Part shown: piece by piece, positions 49,360 to 57,690 of the stretch
Numbering within the stretch: the stretch's first letter is position 1
How the letters are laid out: each line of letters begins with the position of its first letter
Source of the DNA: Chloroflexota bacterium
Lineage (GTDB): Bacteria; Chloroflexota; Anaerolineae; Promineifilales; Promineifilaceae
DNA: 63,502 nucleotides
Direction: 5' to 3'
Assembly: GCA_014584575.1 (NCBI GenBank)
Contig: JACTMP010000030.1
Location: 1 to 63,502, forward strand
Program-made: the position numbers and the translations under genes
The notes under the pieces: generated by a model
What the model was told of the DNA's origin: nothing
The model's database searches: none
Seen by the model: the letters and a program-made list of their open reading frames with translations, nothing else

Positions 49360-51372
49360 ATGAACACCCCCCCACTCCCCCACCCCATCCGTGAAATTGA
49401 AAACACCTGGGTTCCCCTGGCCGACGGCACGCGGCTGGCAGCGCGTATCTGGCTGCCGCAGGGCGCCGAACGCCAACCCGTGCCTGCCCTGCTGGAATAT
49501 CTACCCTATCGCAAGAGTGATGGCACGGCCGTGCGTGACGCCATTCGCCACCCCTACCTGGCCGGGCACGGTTACGCCGCCATCCGCGTGGACATGCGCG
49601 GCAGCGGCGACGCCGACGGCATCCTGCGTGACGAGTATTTACGTCAGGAACAAGATGACGCTCTGGAACTGCTGGCCTGGATCGCCGACCAACCCTGGTG
49701 CAACGGCCGTATCGGCATGTTTGGCAAATCATGGGGCGGCTTCAACAGCCTGCAAATTGCCGCCCGCCGCCCGCCGCAACTCAAAGCCATCATCCCCATG
49801 CACTTCACCGATGACCGCTACGCCGATGACGTGCATTACATGGGCGGCTGCGTCCTCGCTTCCCAAATGCTGGCCTGGGCCTCCACCATGTTCGTCTACA
49901 ATGCCCTGCCACCCGACCCGCGTTGGGCGGGCGAACAATGGCGCGAGATGTGGCTCAACCGCCTGGCCGAAACGCCCCCCTACGTGGAAGAATGGCTGCG
50001 TCACCAACACCGCGATGCCTACTGGCAGCACGGCTCCGTCTGTGAAAATTACGCGGCCATCCAATGCGCGGTTTATGCCATCGGTGGCTGGGCCGATGCC
50101 TACACCAACGCCGTGCCCCGCCTGCTCGCCGGGCTAACCGCCCCCAAAAAAGGGCTGATTGGCCCCTGGGCGCACAACTTTCCCGAAGACGGCCGTCCTG
50201 ACCCGGCCATTGGTTTCCTGCAAGAGAGCCTACGCTGGTGGGATTACTGGCTCAAGGAAATCGAGACCGGCATCATGGACGAGCCGATGCTGCAGGTGTG
50301 GTTGATGGAAAGCGCACGGCCGTCTACCCATCACCCCGTCTGGCCCGGCCGTTGGGTGGCTGAACCGGCCTGGCCCTCGCCCCACATCACCCCCCACCGG
50401 CTGGGTTTGCAAGATGGTGAATTGGTGGCAGACGGCCGTGCCGCCCCCCCCATCCCCTTTACCAGCCCACAAACAGTGGGACTGACCGCTGGTGAATGGT
50501 GTGCGGCGGGCGCGCCCGGCGATTTTGCCGCCGACCAGCGCGAAGAAGATGCCCACAGCCTAACCTTCACCACCGCGCCGTTATCCGAACGCATGGAAAT
50601 CCTGGGCTACCCGGAAGTGGCGCTGACCATTGCCGCCGACCAACCACAGGCGCTTTTGGCCGCCCGACTGTGTGACGTACACCCGGATGGCGCGGCCACG
50701 CTGGTCAGTTGGGGATTGTTGAACCTGGCGCACCGCGAAAGCCATGAAAACCCCGCGCCGCTGGCACCGGGACGGCCGTACCCCATCACCCTGCGCCTCA
50801 ATGCCACCGCTTACGCCCTGCCCGCCGGGCATTGTTGGCGGCTGGCGCTCTCACCCACCTGGTGGCCCCACGCCTGGCCTGCGCCCACCCCGGTGACATT
50901 GACGCTGCACCCCGGCGGCGAACTGCACCTGCCCGTGCGCCCACCACGAGCGGAAGATGAATTGTTACGGCCGTTCCTCCCCGCCGAATCCGCCGCCCCG
51001 TACCCGCTGGACGTGCTGCGCCCGGCGCAAAACCGGCGCGAAATACGGCGCGACCTGATTACCGGCCTGAGTACGCTGGAAATTGAGGTGGATGACGGCC
51101 GTATCCGTTTCCGGGACAATGGGCTGGAACAGGAGAGTATCAACCGGGACAGCTTTACCATTCAAGAGGATGATCCGTTGACGGCCGTCGCCATCAGCGA
51201 ACGTATGGTGCGCTTGCAGCGTAACGAATGGCACATCCGCGTGCAAACCCTCAGCCACATGAGCGCCGATCTCACCCACTTCCACGTTAGCAACACCCTG
51301 CACGCCTATGAAGGCGAAGCCCTGGTTTTTGACCACACCTGGAACTTCGCCATCGCCCGCGATATGGTTTGA
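49360..51372 (+). CDS. CocE/NonD-family serine hydrolase
   Basis: 670 residues from the ATG at 49360; the frame is open further upstream only through the word array. It has an alpha/beta-hydrolase domain with the nucleophile in GMFGKSWGGFNS, Asp in AIGGWADAYTNAV and His in IGPWAHNFPE, plus cap helices, followed by a jelly-roll C-terminal domain (LSERMEILGYPEVALTIAAD and GRPYPITLRLNATAYALPAGHCWRLALS). Members cleave esters and amides such as cocaine or acyl-amino acids, and X-Pro peptides. The start lacks a Shine-Dalgarno sequence. A 21-bp hairpin follows the stop. Confidence 0.9.
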   Translation: MNTPPLPHPIREIENTWVPLADGTRLAARIWLPQGAERQPVPALLEYLPYRKSDGTAVRDAIRHPYLAGHGYAAIRVDMRGSGDADGILRDEYLRQEQDDALELLAWIADQPWCNGRIGMFGKSWGGFNSLQIAARRPPQLKAIIPMHFTDDRYADDVHYMGGCVLASQMLAWASTMFVYNALPPDPRWAGEQWREMWLNRLAETPPYVEEWLRHQHRDAYWQHGSVCENYAAIQCAVYAIGGWADAYTNAVPRLLAGLTAPKKGLIGPWAHNFPEDGRPDPAIGFLQESLRWWDYWLKEIETGIMDEPMLQVWLMESARPSTHHPVWPGRWVAEPAWPSPHITPHRLGLQDGELVADGRAAPPIPFTSPQTVGLTAGEWCAAGAPGDFAADQREEDAHSLTFTTAPLSERMEILGYPEVALTIAADQPQALLAARLCDVHPDGAATLVSWGLLNLAHRESHENPAPLAPGRPYPITLRLNATAYALPAGHCWRLALSPTWWPHAWPAPTPVTLTLHPGGELHLPVRPPRAEDELLRPFLPAESAAPYPLDVLRPAQNRREIRRDLITGLSTLEIEVDDGRIRFRDNGLEQESINRDSFTIQEDDPLTAVAISERMVRLQRNEWHIRVQTLSHMSADLTHFHVSNTLHAYEGEALVFDHTWNFAIARDMV

Positions 51373-51376
51373 ATTC

Positions 51377-51421
51377 AGGAGGGGAGGCTTTAGCCGACCC
51401 TCGGCTAAAGCCTCCCCTCCT
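51377..51421. repeat. 21-bp perfect stem-loop after the CocE-type gene
   Basis: Arms 51377-51397 and 51401-51421 are perfectly complementary (core GGCTTTAGCCGA), with a CCC loop and only a short TTCT after. It starts 5 nt past the stop codon and ends 18 nt before the next start codon. Confidence 0.8.
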
Positions 51422-51438
51422 TCTGTAGAGGATTTTCT

Positions 51439-52566
51439 ATGACCCAGACAACGCTAGAACCCACATTACCCCGCGCCGCCTATGTGGACCCGGCCTTTTT
51501 TGCGCGGGAGAAGGAGCAGATTTTTTACCGGGAATGGTTTTGTGTGGGGCGTACTGAATCGCTGCCCAAACCCGGTGATTATCTGCTGGTGGAGGTGGTA
51601 GGTGAAAGCATTATCGTCACTCGCACCCGTTCCGGTGAGTTGCGAGCGCATTACAATGTGTGCCGCCATCGGGGGAGCCAGTTGGTGCTAGATAAGGCTG
51701 AGTTGGCTACGGGCACGGCCGTGTCCCCCACCGGCCATTTTCGCGGCATTATCCACTGCCCGTACCACGCCTGGAGCTATGAACTGGACGGCCGTGTGCG
51801 CAGCACCCCCTTCCTGGACGAAACCGACGGCCTGTGTCGGGACGAGTTCAGCCTCTACCCGGTGGGGCTGGAAACCTGGGGCGGCTTCATCTTCCTGCAC
51901 CTGACACCCCACCAGTCAACGCAAACCCTGGCTGCACAACTTGGCCCCATACCCGACCGCGTCCACCGTTACCCCCTGGCCGATTTGCAAACGGCCCAAC
52001 GGCTGGTCTACCCCGTCGCCGCCAACTGGAAAGTGATCGTAGAAAACTACAACGAATGTTACCATTGCGGCCCCGTACACCCGGAATTGTGCCGCATCGT
52101 GCCCGCCTTCAAAGAGCGCGGCGGCAGCAATCTGGAGTGGGAAGACGGCATCCCCCAGGCCGAAGGCACATACACCTTCACCCTCACGGGCACGACCAAC
52201 CGCGCCCCTTTCCCCGGCCTGTCACCCGAAGAGCAGGTGCGGCACAAAGGGGAACTGATTTACCCCAATTTGATGGTTAGCCTGTCGTGTGACCATGTAG
52301 CCGCGTTTACGTTGTGGCCGGTGGATGCGGGGCACACGGCCGTTGTCTGTGACTTCCTTTTCCACCCGGATGAGATTGCCAAACCGGATTTTGATCCCCG
52401 CGATGCAGTCGAGTTCTGGGACCTGGTAAACCGGCAAGATTGGGTGGTGTGTGAAAGTGTGCAGCGCGGTATGAACAGCCGCGTTTTCCAGCACGGCTAT
52501 TACGCGCCGATGGAAGATTTGAGCCTCGATATTCGGCGTTACCTGGGAGAGAGATTGGGAGATTGA
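51439..52566 (+). CDS. Rieske non-haem iron oxygenase, alpha subunit (GbcA/CntA-like)
   Basis: 375 residues. The Rieske centre is formed by CRHRGSQLV (Cys, His) and CPYHAWSYELDG (Cys, His). The mononuclear iron site is ENYNECYHCGPVHPEL (His, His) with the later Asp/Glu in WDLVNRQDWVVCE. The pattern is that of quaternary-ammonium monooxygenases (glycine betaine, carnitine, stachydrine). The next gene, a sarcosine-oxidase-like flavoprotein, supports stepwise N-demethylation. A reductase is not nearby and must be shared. AGAGGA precedes the ATG. Confidence 0.9.
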   Translation: MTQTTLEPTLPRAAYVDPAFFAREKEQIFYREWFCVGRTESLPKPGDYLLVEVVGESIIVTRTRSGELRAHYNVCRHRGSQLVLDKAELATGTAVSPTGHFRGIIHCPYHAWSYELDGRVRSTPFLDETDGLCRDEFSLYPVGLETWGGFIFLHLTPHQSTQTLAAQLGPIPDRVHRYPLADLQTAQRLVYPVAANWKVIVENYNECYHCGPVHPELCRIVPAFKERGGSNLEWEDGIPQAEGTYTFTLTGTTNRAPFPGLSPEEQVRHKGELIYPNLMVSLSCDHVAAFTLWPVDAGHTAVVCDFLFHPDEIAKPDFDPRDAVEFWDLVNRQDWVVCESVQRGMNSRVFQHGYYAPMEDLSLDIRRYLGERLGD

Positions 52567-52617
52567 GAGATTAGGGGATTGGCTGAATCTCTCAATCTCC
52601 TAATCTCCCAATCTCTC
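52553..52617. repeat. AGATTGGGAG-word foldback repeat
   Basis: GAGATTGGGAGATTGAGAG, ATTAGGGGATTGG is followed by AATCTCTCAATCTCCTAATC and TCCCAATCTCTC. The proximal words encode the last residues (ERLGD) of the oxygenase. Confidence 0.75.
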
Positions 52618-52632
52618 AACCATCCAAGTCCA

Positions 52633-53799
52633 ATGAAAACAAATTACGAAGTCATCATCCTCGGTCTGGGCGGTATTGGCAGCGGGGCGGCGTATTGGTT
52701 GGGGCGGCGCTACGGCCGTGACGTGCTCGGTCTGGAACAATTTGAAATCGGCCATGTGCGTGGCGGCTCACAAGACCATTCACGCATCATCCGGCTTTCT
52801 TACCACACGCCAGCCTATGTGGCGCTGGCAAAACAGGCTTACCGGGCCTGGGCCACATTGGAAGCGGACGCGGCCGAATCGCTCCTTATCAAAACAGGCG
52901 GCCTGGACTTCTTCCCGGCAAACGCTGCCATCCCCAGTGCCGATTACACCGATAGCCTCACGGCATGTGATGTACCCTTTGAATGGCTAACGGCGGCCGA
53001 GGTGCGGTATCGTTGGCCGCAATTTCACCTGACGGATGATGTGCGAGCTATTTTCCAGGCGGAAAGCGGCATTGCGCCAGCCGCCAGATGCAATTCGGCA
53101 CACATCAGAATGGCGAGGGCGTATGGGGTGGAGTTGCGAGAGAATGAAGTGGTCACGGCCGTCCACGACAGCGGGCACGAGATCACCGTCATCACCAACA
53201 GGGGTCGGTATCACTGCCGTTACCTGCTCATCACCGGCGGGGCGTGGAGCAACGAGGCGTTGGCCCATTTTGGCCGGCAGTTACCACTGACGGTGACGCA
53301 GGAGCAAGTGACCTATTTTGCCACGCCTGACCCGGCGACCTTTGCCCCCGAACGGTTCCCCGTATGGATTTGGATGGACGACCCCTGTTACTACGGCTTT
53401 CCGGTGTATGGCGAGGCGGGGATCAAGGTGGCGCAAGATGTGGGTGGGGCAGAGGTCACGGCCGTGACCCGCTCCTTTACACCCAACCCAGATAACGCCC
53501 AACGGGTTGCCGACTTTACCCAACGCCTGCTGCCTGGCGGCTACGGCCCGCCCATCCTCAGCAAAACCTGCCTGTATACCCTGACGCCCGACCGCGATTT
53601 TGTTATTGACACCTTGCCCGACCATCCCCACGTGGCCGTGGCCATTGGCGCCGGTCACGCCTTCAAATTTGCCTCCCTCATCGGCAAACTCCTGGGCGAA
53701 TTGGTCACAACTGGCGCTGCTTCGGCTGACCTGTCCCCCTTCCCCATAACGCGCCCCATCTTGCGCCAACAAAATCCAGAGAAACACTTTCTCGTCTAG
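52633..53799 (+). CDS. Sarcosine oxidase / N-methyl-tryptophan oxidase-like flavoprotein
   Basis: 388 residues from the ATG at 52633. FAD-binding Rossmann motif LGLGGIGSGAAYWLGRR, then GLEQFEIGHVRGGSQDHSRIIRLSYHTPAYV (typical MSOX signature). SKTCLYTLTPDRDFVIDT holds the Cys that binds FAD covalently in monomeric sarcosine oxidases. IGAGHAFKFASLIGKLLGEL closes the active site. It would oxidatively demethylate a secondary amine, producing formaldehyde and H2O2, and fits as the step after the Rieske oxygenase. No Shine-Dalgarno sequence is seen. Confidence 0.9.
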   Translation: MKTNYEVIILGLGGIGSGAAYWLGRRYGRDVLGLEQFEIGHVRGGSQDHSRIIRLSYHTPAYVALAKQAYRAWATLEADAAESLLIKTGGLDFFPANAAIPSADYTDSLTACDVPFEWLTAAEVRYRWPQFHLTDDVRAIFQAESGIAPAARCNSAHIRMARAYGVELRENEVVTAVHDSGHEITVITNRGRYHCRYLLITGGAWSNEALAHFGRQLPLTVTQEQVTYFATPDPATFAPERFPVWIWMDDPCYYGFPVYGEAGIKVAQDVGGAEVTAVTRSFTPNPDNAQRVADFTQRLLPGGYGPPILSKTCLYTLTPDRDFVIDTLPDHPHVAVAIGAGHAFKFASLIGKLLGELVTTGAASADLSPFPITRPILRQQNPEKHFLV

Positions 53800-53823
53800 C
53801 CTTTTGCTTATGTAAATTTGTGC

Positions 53824-53852
53824 TTGACACCGAACAACTGTTCTTGTATACT
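53824..53852 (+). promoter_or_regulatory. lexA promoter with SOS box in the spacer
   Basis: TTGACA (53824-53829), 17-nt spacer and TATACT (53847-53852). The spacer holds GAACAACTGTTC (53832-53843), which fits the Gram-positive-type LexA box GAACNNNNGTTC exactly. A second palindrome CATGTT-N6-AACATG (53875-53892) follows. Confidence 0.85.
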
Positions 53853-53912
53853 CTCAGAACAAATGAGCGGCAAACATGTTCTAAGTAACATGATGTACAG
53901 GAGTAATCCACT

Positions 53913-54596
53913 ATGAGTGAGAAACCATTGTCAGAGCGCCAGAAAAGTATATTGGCCTATATCCATTCTTATGTGGCCGAACACGGCCGTCCGCCTACCA
54001 TCCGCGAAATTGGCAGTGCGGTGGGTATTACCTCAACTTCGGTGGTGAATTACAACCTGACCCGGCTCAAAGAGATGGGATTACTGGAGCGTGACGCGGA
54101 CGTGTCACGTGGTTTGCGTTTAACGGGTGAATTGGCTCAAGCAGTGGGGAGTGTGCAAACGGCCGTAGCGCAGGCCATCTCCAATCTGGTGCGTGTGCCT
54201 CTGCTCGGCCACATTAAAGCTGGTGAACCGATTGAAGTGGGGCATGATAATTTTGCCGTGTATGACGAGGAAGACGCTATCGAGGTAAGCACCTCCATGC
54301 TGCCTGGCCGCACCAATGACCTGTTTGCCCTGCGCGTCAGCGGGGATTCTATGATTGATGCCATGGTTAATGATGGCGACATCGTCATCATGCGGCAAGA
54401 TAGCAATGCCCGCAATGGGGATATGGTGGCCGTCTGGCTGAGCGACGACACCACCACCCTCAAACACTTTTACCATGAAGGGGACAAGATTCGGCTGCAA
54501 CCGGCCAATCCCACCATGGAACCAATCTATGTGGATCCCGGCGAAGTGCAGGTGCAGGGTAAAGTGATGCTGGTATTGCGCCAGATGGCAAATTGA
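53913..54596 (+). CDS. lexA: LexA, SOS repressor
   Basis: 227 residues. The winged helix covers about 1-65 (SERQKSILAYIHSYVAEHGRPPTIREIGSAVGITSTSVVNYNLTRL). The C-terminal S24 domain has the self-cleavage bond Ala103-Gly104 (HIKAGEP), nucleophile Ser146 (SGDSM) and general base Lys184 (TTLKHF). RecA-ssDNA filaments trigger its cleavage and release SOS genes. The box in its own promoter shows autoregulation. It ends in a terminator that embeds an ACGGCCGT octamer. Confidence 0.97.
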   Translation: MSEKPLSERQKSILAYIHSYVAEHGRPPTIREIGSAVGITSTSVVNYNLTRLKEMGLLERDADVSRGLRLTGELAQAVGSVQTAVAQAISNLVRVPLLGHIKAGEPIEVGHDNFAVYDEEDAIEVSTSMLPGRTNDLFALRVSGDSMIDAMVNDGDIVIMRQDSNARNGDMVAVWLSDDTTTLKHFYHEGDKIRLQPANPTMEPIYVDPGEVQVQGKVMLVLRQMAN

Positions 54597-54618
54597 TGGG
54601 CAATCGGTGAAAGTGAGC

Positions 54619-54646
54619 AGGACGGCCGTATGCCGTCCTTTTTTTT
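54619..54646 (+). terminator. lexA rho-independent terminator containing ACGGCCGT
   Basis: AGGACGGC and GCCGTCCT pair (8 bp) around CGTAT and are followed by eight T. The octamer ACGGCCGT (54622-54629) forms the left arm and loop. Confidence 0.9.
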
Positions 54647-54658
54647 AACTCACAACAA

Positions 54659-54670
54659 GAACATATGTGC
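54659..54670 (+). promoter_or_regulatory. Possible second LexA box (one mismatch)
   Basis: GAACATATGTGC differs from GAACNNNNGTTC at one position and lies 38 nt before the FtsK-like gene. Weak by itself, but the place is right for SOS control. Confidence 0.35.
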
Positions 54671-54707
54671 TAACGGAGAAGTTTGGGCGCACTCATAAAG
54701 GGCAAGA

Positions 54708-55910
54708 ATGATGAGTGAAAATGGAGAGTGGCGTAAGCTCATGCAGGAGAAACGGTTGCAGTATCAGTTGGAAATCCAGTCACGGCGTATTGAAAACGTG
54801 CTGAGCAAACATGACCTGGCGGCGCGGGTGGCTGGTGGATTTGTGCAGCCGCGCTGGATACGGTTTGATCTGGCGGCGCATGTGGGCAGCAGCCTGGACA
54901 GGCTGCGCGAGATTAAACAGGAGCTATTGACGGCGCTGGGCGCGTCTGATGGTGAATTAGCGCCCCATGCTGGCGGCTGGCAGTTGCACGTGGCCCGTAC
55001 CGAGGACGCGCCGGTTTCTTTGTTAGACCTGATGACGATAACGCCTTCTTTGCCGCCGTTGACGCTGTTATTGGGGTTGGACGAACACGGCCGTGCCCTC
55101 CATTGGCAGCTTTCCCCAGACGAACTGCCCCATCTGTTGGTGGCAGGCGTAGACAACGCCGGCAAAACATCCTTGTTACGGTCCATAGCCCTGTCGCTGG
55201 CGCTGCAGCATCGGCAGTCTCAACTGCAATTGGTGGTTCTAGATGGCAGCACTGCCGGTAAGTTTGAAACGTTCACCTCGCTTGAGCCTCTATCCCTTCT
55301 ACCCCATGTGTTAAGCCCGGTGGCCTATGATGTGGACGATTACCGGGAACTGCTCGATTTTCTCAGCGGTGAATGTCTCTACCGGCAAGATCAACAGATG
55401 GACACGCCCAAGATTGTGGTGATGATTGATGAAGTGCTCAAATTACTACAATCAGACAGCAAACGACAGGCAATGAGCGAAAACATTTCCCTGCTGCTGC
55501 AACGAGGCCCGGCGGTTGGTATTCACTTGCTGCTGACTACCAGTGACCCGGAAGCAGAGCAGCTAAACAGTAGCTTTCGCATGAATATGCCGGGGCGGAT
55601 TGTGGGCAAAATGCACCATGCGACGCAAGCCGCCGCCGCTGCTGATTTGCCGGGCACACAGGCCGAATTCTTGTTAGGGCAGGGAGATTTTCTGGCGGTG
55701 CTTGATGGTGAACTGACACATTTTCAGGCCGCTTACATTGGCGAATATGACCTGCAATTAACTTTAGAGGCGCTGAATCGCCGCCGACCTCAGCCGTTAC
55801 TGGCGCAGCAAATTCAGATGGAACAATTAGGTATCAGGCAAGAGAGGCTACAGGACACCTCTTCGCAGACTTTCACAGCCACGACATCGGGCATTGAATT
55901 TGGCAGTTAA
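54708..55910 (+). CDS. Soluble FtsK/SpoIIIE-like ATPase
   Basis: 400 residues, no membrane helices. A helical N-terminal part (about 1-65, PRWIRFDLAAHVGSSLDRLREIKQELLTALG) resembles the alpha domain before FtsK motors. The motor has Walker A GVDNAGKTS (about residue 147), Walker B IVVMIDEV, and the QRGPAVGIHLLLTTSDP sensor region typical of FtsK/SpoIIIE. There is no winged-helix gamma domain or membrane anchor, so it is not the division translocase; it may move or load on DNA or protein substrates. It follows lexA and a near-match SOS box, suggesting a damage-linked role. Confidence 0.75.
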   Translation: MMSENGEWRKLMQEKRLQYQLEIQSRRIENVLSKHDLAARVAGGFVQPRWIRFDLAAHVGSSLDRLREIKQELLTALGASDGELAPHAGGWQLHVARTEDAPVSLLDLMTITPSLPPLTLLLGLDEHGRALHWQLSPDELPHLLVAGVDNAGKTSLLRSIALSLALQHRQSQLQLVVLDGSTAGKFETFTSLEPLSLLPHVLSPVAYDVDDYRELLDFLSGECLYRQDQQMDTPKIVVMIDEVLKLLQSDSKRQAMSENISLLLQRGPAVGIHLLLTTSDPEAEQLNSSFRMNMPGRIVGKMHHATQAAAAADLPGTQAEFLLGQGDFLAVLDGELTHFQAAYIGEYDLQLTLEALNRRRPQPLLAQQIQMEQLGIRQERLQDTSSQTFTATTSGIEFGS

Positions 55911-55997
55911 TTGGGTTTATGTAAACTATAGGCGCAAGAGGAACGGGCTGAAGCGGTTTACTCCAGGCGAAAAATTTACCGTAATGGGAGACAGATT

Positions 55998-56222
55998 ATG
56001 AACGTGGGCATGTTATGGCTGGATGATGACGCGAAACGGCCGTTAGACGAAAAGGTCTTGCGAGCTGTGGAGTATTATGAACAAAAGTATGGGCGGTCGC
56101 CAGAACTGTGTCTGGTGAACCCGGTGATGTTGGCGCAAAAAAAAGAAGTGGGGCGGACTGAGGTACGGCCGTTGCGCACCGTACTGCCACACCACTTCTG
56201 GTTGGGGATGAAGACCTCTTAG
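55998..56222 (+). CDS. Small conserved protein next to the FtsK-like ATPase
   Basis: 74 residues: MLWLDDDAKRPLDEKVLRAVEYYEQKYGRSPELCLVNPVMLAQKKEV...VRPLRTVLPHHFWLGM. A compact alpha/beta protein with one helix (LDEKVLRAVEYYEQKYG), a conserved-looking CLVNP strand and a closing HHFWLG. I do not recognise a named family. It lies 87 nt after the ATPase on the same strand and may be its partner. Its stop overlaps the convergent regulator gene by 4 bp. It carries two ACGGCCGT copies in 225 bp. Confidence 0.65.
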   Translation: MNVGMLWLDDDAKRPLDEKVLRAVEYYEQKYGRSPELCLVNPVMLAQKKEVGRTEVRPLRTVLPHHFWLGMKTS

Positions 56223-57457
56223 TCTTCGATTTGTCGCATTAACAAAGAGCGGGAACTGCCGCCCTGGATGATCGCTAATTGCACAAAAAATTTACGGCCG
56301 TCGGCCAATGTGATCTCGGCCTCCGTATCCACTGCGGCTCCATCCACCTGGGTCACAAACTCTACCAGGGCAGGGTCTTTCACTAACTTTTGCACAGGGA
56401 TGCCGGACAATTTAGCATCAGGTAACTGGAATAAATCGCGCGCCGACTTGTTGAGCAAGATCACTTTGAACTCTTCGTCTACAACGAGTACCGGATTGTC
56501 TGTCTGGTCTACGACGGCCGTCAACGTTTCTCTTTCCCGTTCAATTTCCGAGTAGATATTGGCATTGTTAATGGCGATGGTGGCATACCCACCCAACGCC
56601 GATAAGGCGCGGGTATCGTTGCTGTCAAACGATGTTTCCTTCAGCCGGTTGGTCACGCCCAAAACACCAATGGGCTTGTTTTGCAGAATCAAGGGGACAT
56701 AGATCAGGGATTTGACCAGGAGCGCCGTGTGGGTGCGTTTCCATTGGGAATCGTTGCCGATGGCAATGGCGCGTTTGGTTTGCAGCACTTTACCGGCCAG
56801 GCTGTCATTCACCCGCTTGCGCATAGAACGCGCTTTGGAATCCAGGTTCTTTGAGGCGCGAATGTACAGTTCGCCATGTTCTTCATCCAGCAACATGAGC
56901 GAGCCTTCTTCTGCACCCACCACATACACGGCCGCTTCCACCACCCGATGCAATACTTCTTCCAGATCAAGGGACGAAGCCACAGATTTCCCGACCCCAT
57001 ACAAAACATTTAGCTCTTGTGCCCGCCGTTGCAACTGTGAATTGCTTTCCATCAACTGCTGCACTAACTGATCACGTTCGCGCTGCAAACGGCTCTCGCG
57101 CAGGGCGCGGTCCACCGATTCGCTGATTTCGTCGGCGTCGAAGGGCTTGATGACGTAATCACGAATACCTAAACGGAAAGCGGCTACGGCCGTTTCCTCT
57201 GACCCGTGCGCTGTAGCCAGGATAGCCGGTATTTCAATTCCCCTTTCCTTTAACTTTTCCAGCACTTCCAGGCCAGTCAGTCGCGGCATTTGTTGATCCA
57301 CGATCATGAGATCTGGTTCTTTGGCAATGGCCATCTCCAGCCCCATTAACCCATTAGAAGCCTGCATTACTTCAAAGCCTTTTGGCTGCAATATGTATTC
57401 ACAAAGAAAATCCCGGATTTCCTGTGAATCGTCAATTACCAGGACTCGTTCATACAT
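56219..57457 (-). CDS. REC-GAF-PAS signalling protein
   Basis: 412 residues. Receiver (about 1-122): VLVIDDSQEIRDF acidic pocket, IVDQQMPRLTG with phospho-acceptor Asp (about 54), ATAHGS, IKPFDADE with Lys. A coiled-coil (ESRLQRERDQLVQQLMESNSQL) leads to GAF (about 150-300, LDLEEVLHRVVEAAVYVVGAEEGSLMLLDEE) and a PAS domain (about 310-410, LTAVVDQTDNPVLVVDEEFKVILLNKSARDLF). No output domain (DNA-binding, cyclase or kinase) is present, so it probably relays signals by contact with another protein. Runs convergent to the FtsK-like pair and divergent from the peptide-binding lipoprotein. Confidence 0.88.
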   Translation of the reverse strand: MYERVLVIDDSQEIRDFLCEYILQPKGFEVMQASNGLMGLEMAIAKEPDLMIVDQQMPRLTGLEVLEKLKERGIEIPAILATAHGSEETAVAAFRLGIRDYVIKPFDADEISESVDRALRESRLQRERDQLVQQLMESNSQLQRRAQELNVLYGVGKSVASSLDLEEVLHRVVEAAVYVVGAEEGSLMLLDEEHGELYIRASKNLDSKARSMRKRVNDSLAGKVLQTKRAIAIGNDSQWKRTHTALLVKSLIYVPLILQNKPIGVLGVTNRLKETSFDSNDTRALSALGGYATIAINNANIYSEIERERETLTAVVDQTDNPVLVVDEEFKVILLNKSARDLFQLPDAKLSGIPVQKLVKDPALVEFVTQVDGAAVDTEAEITLADGRKFFVQLAIIQGGSSRSLLMRQIED

Positions 57458-57690
57458 GGCGGTTTAATCCTTTGGCTGGAATTTTCTAAAGGCCTTTAAC
57501 TTCATCTCACGCTTGCCTTGAGGCATCTCATATGTTTATCTTGCCAGCAGCACTATATTACTACTCGCCTCTATACCACGCAAGCCTCACACGGCCGTGA
57601 CCATAGCCGTATGTGCCTATTCCCCCTCGTGTCGCCAGATCATGGATACAGGCTGAATAATACTTGTCGGCGTCTGGCGCATCAGATAGC

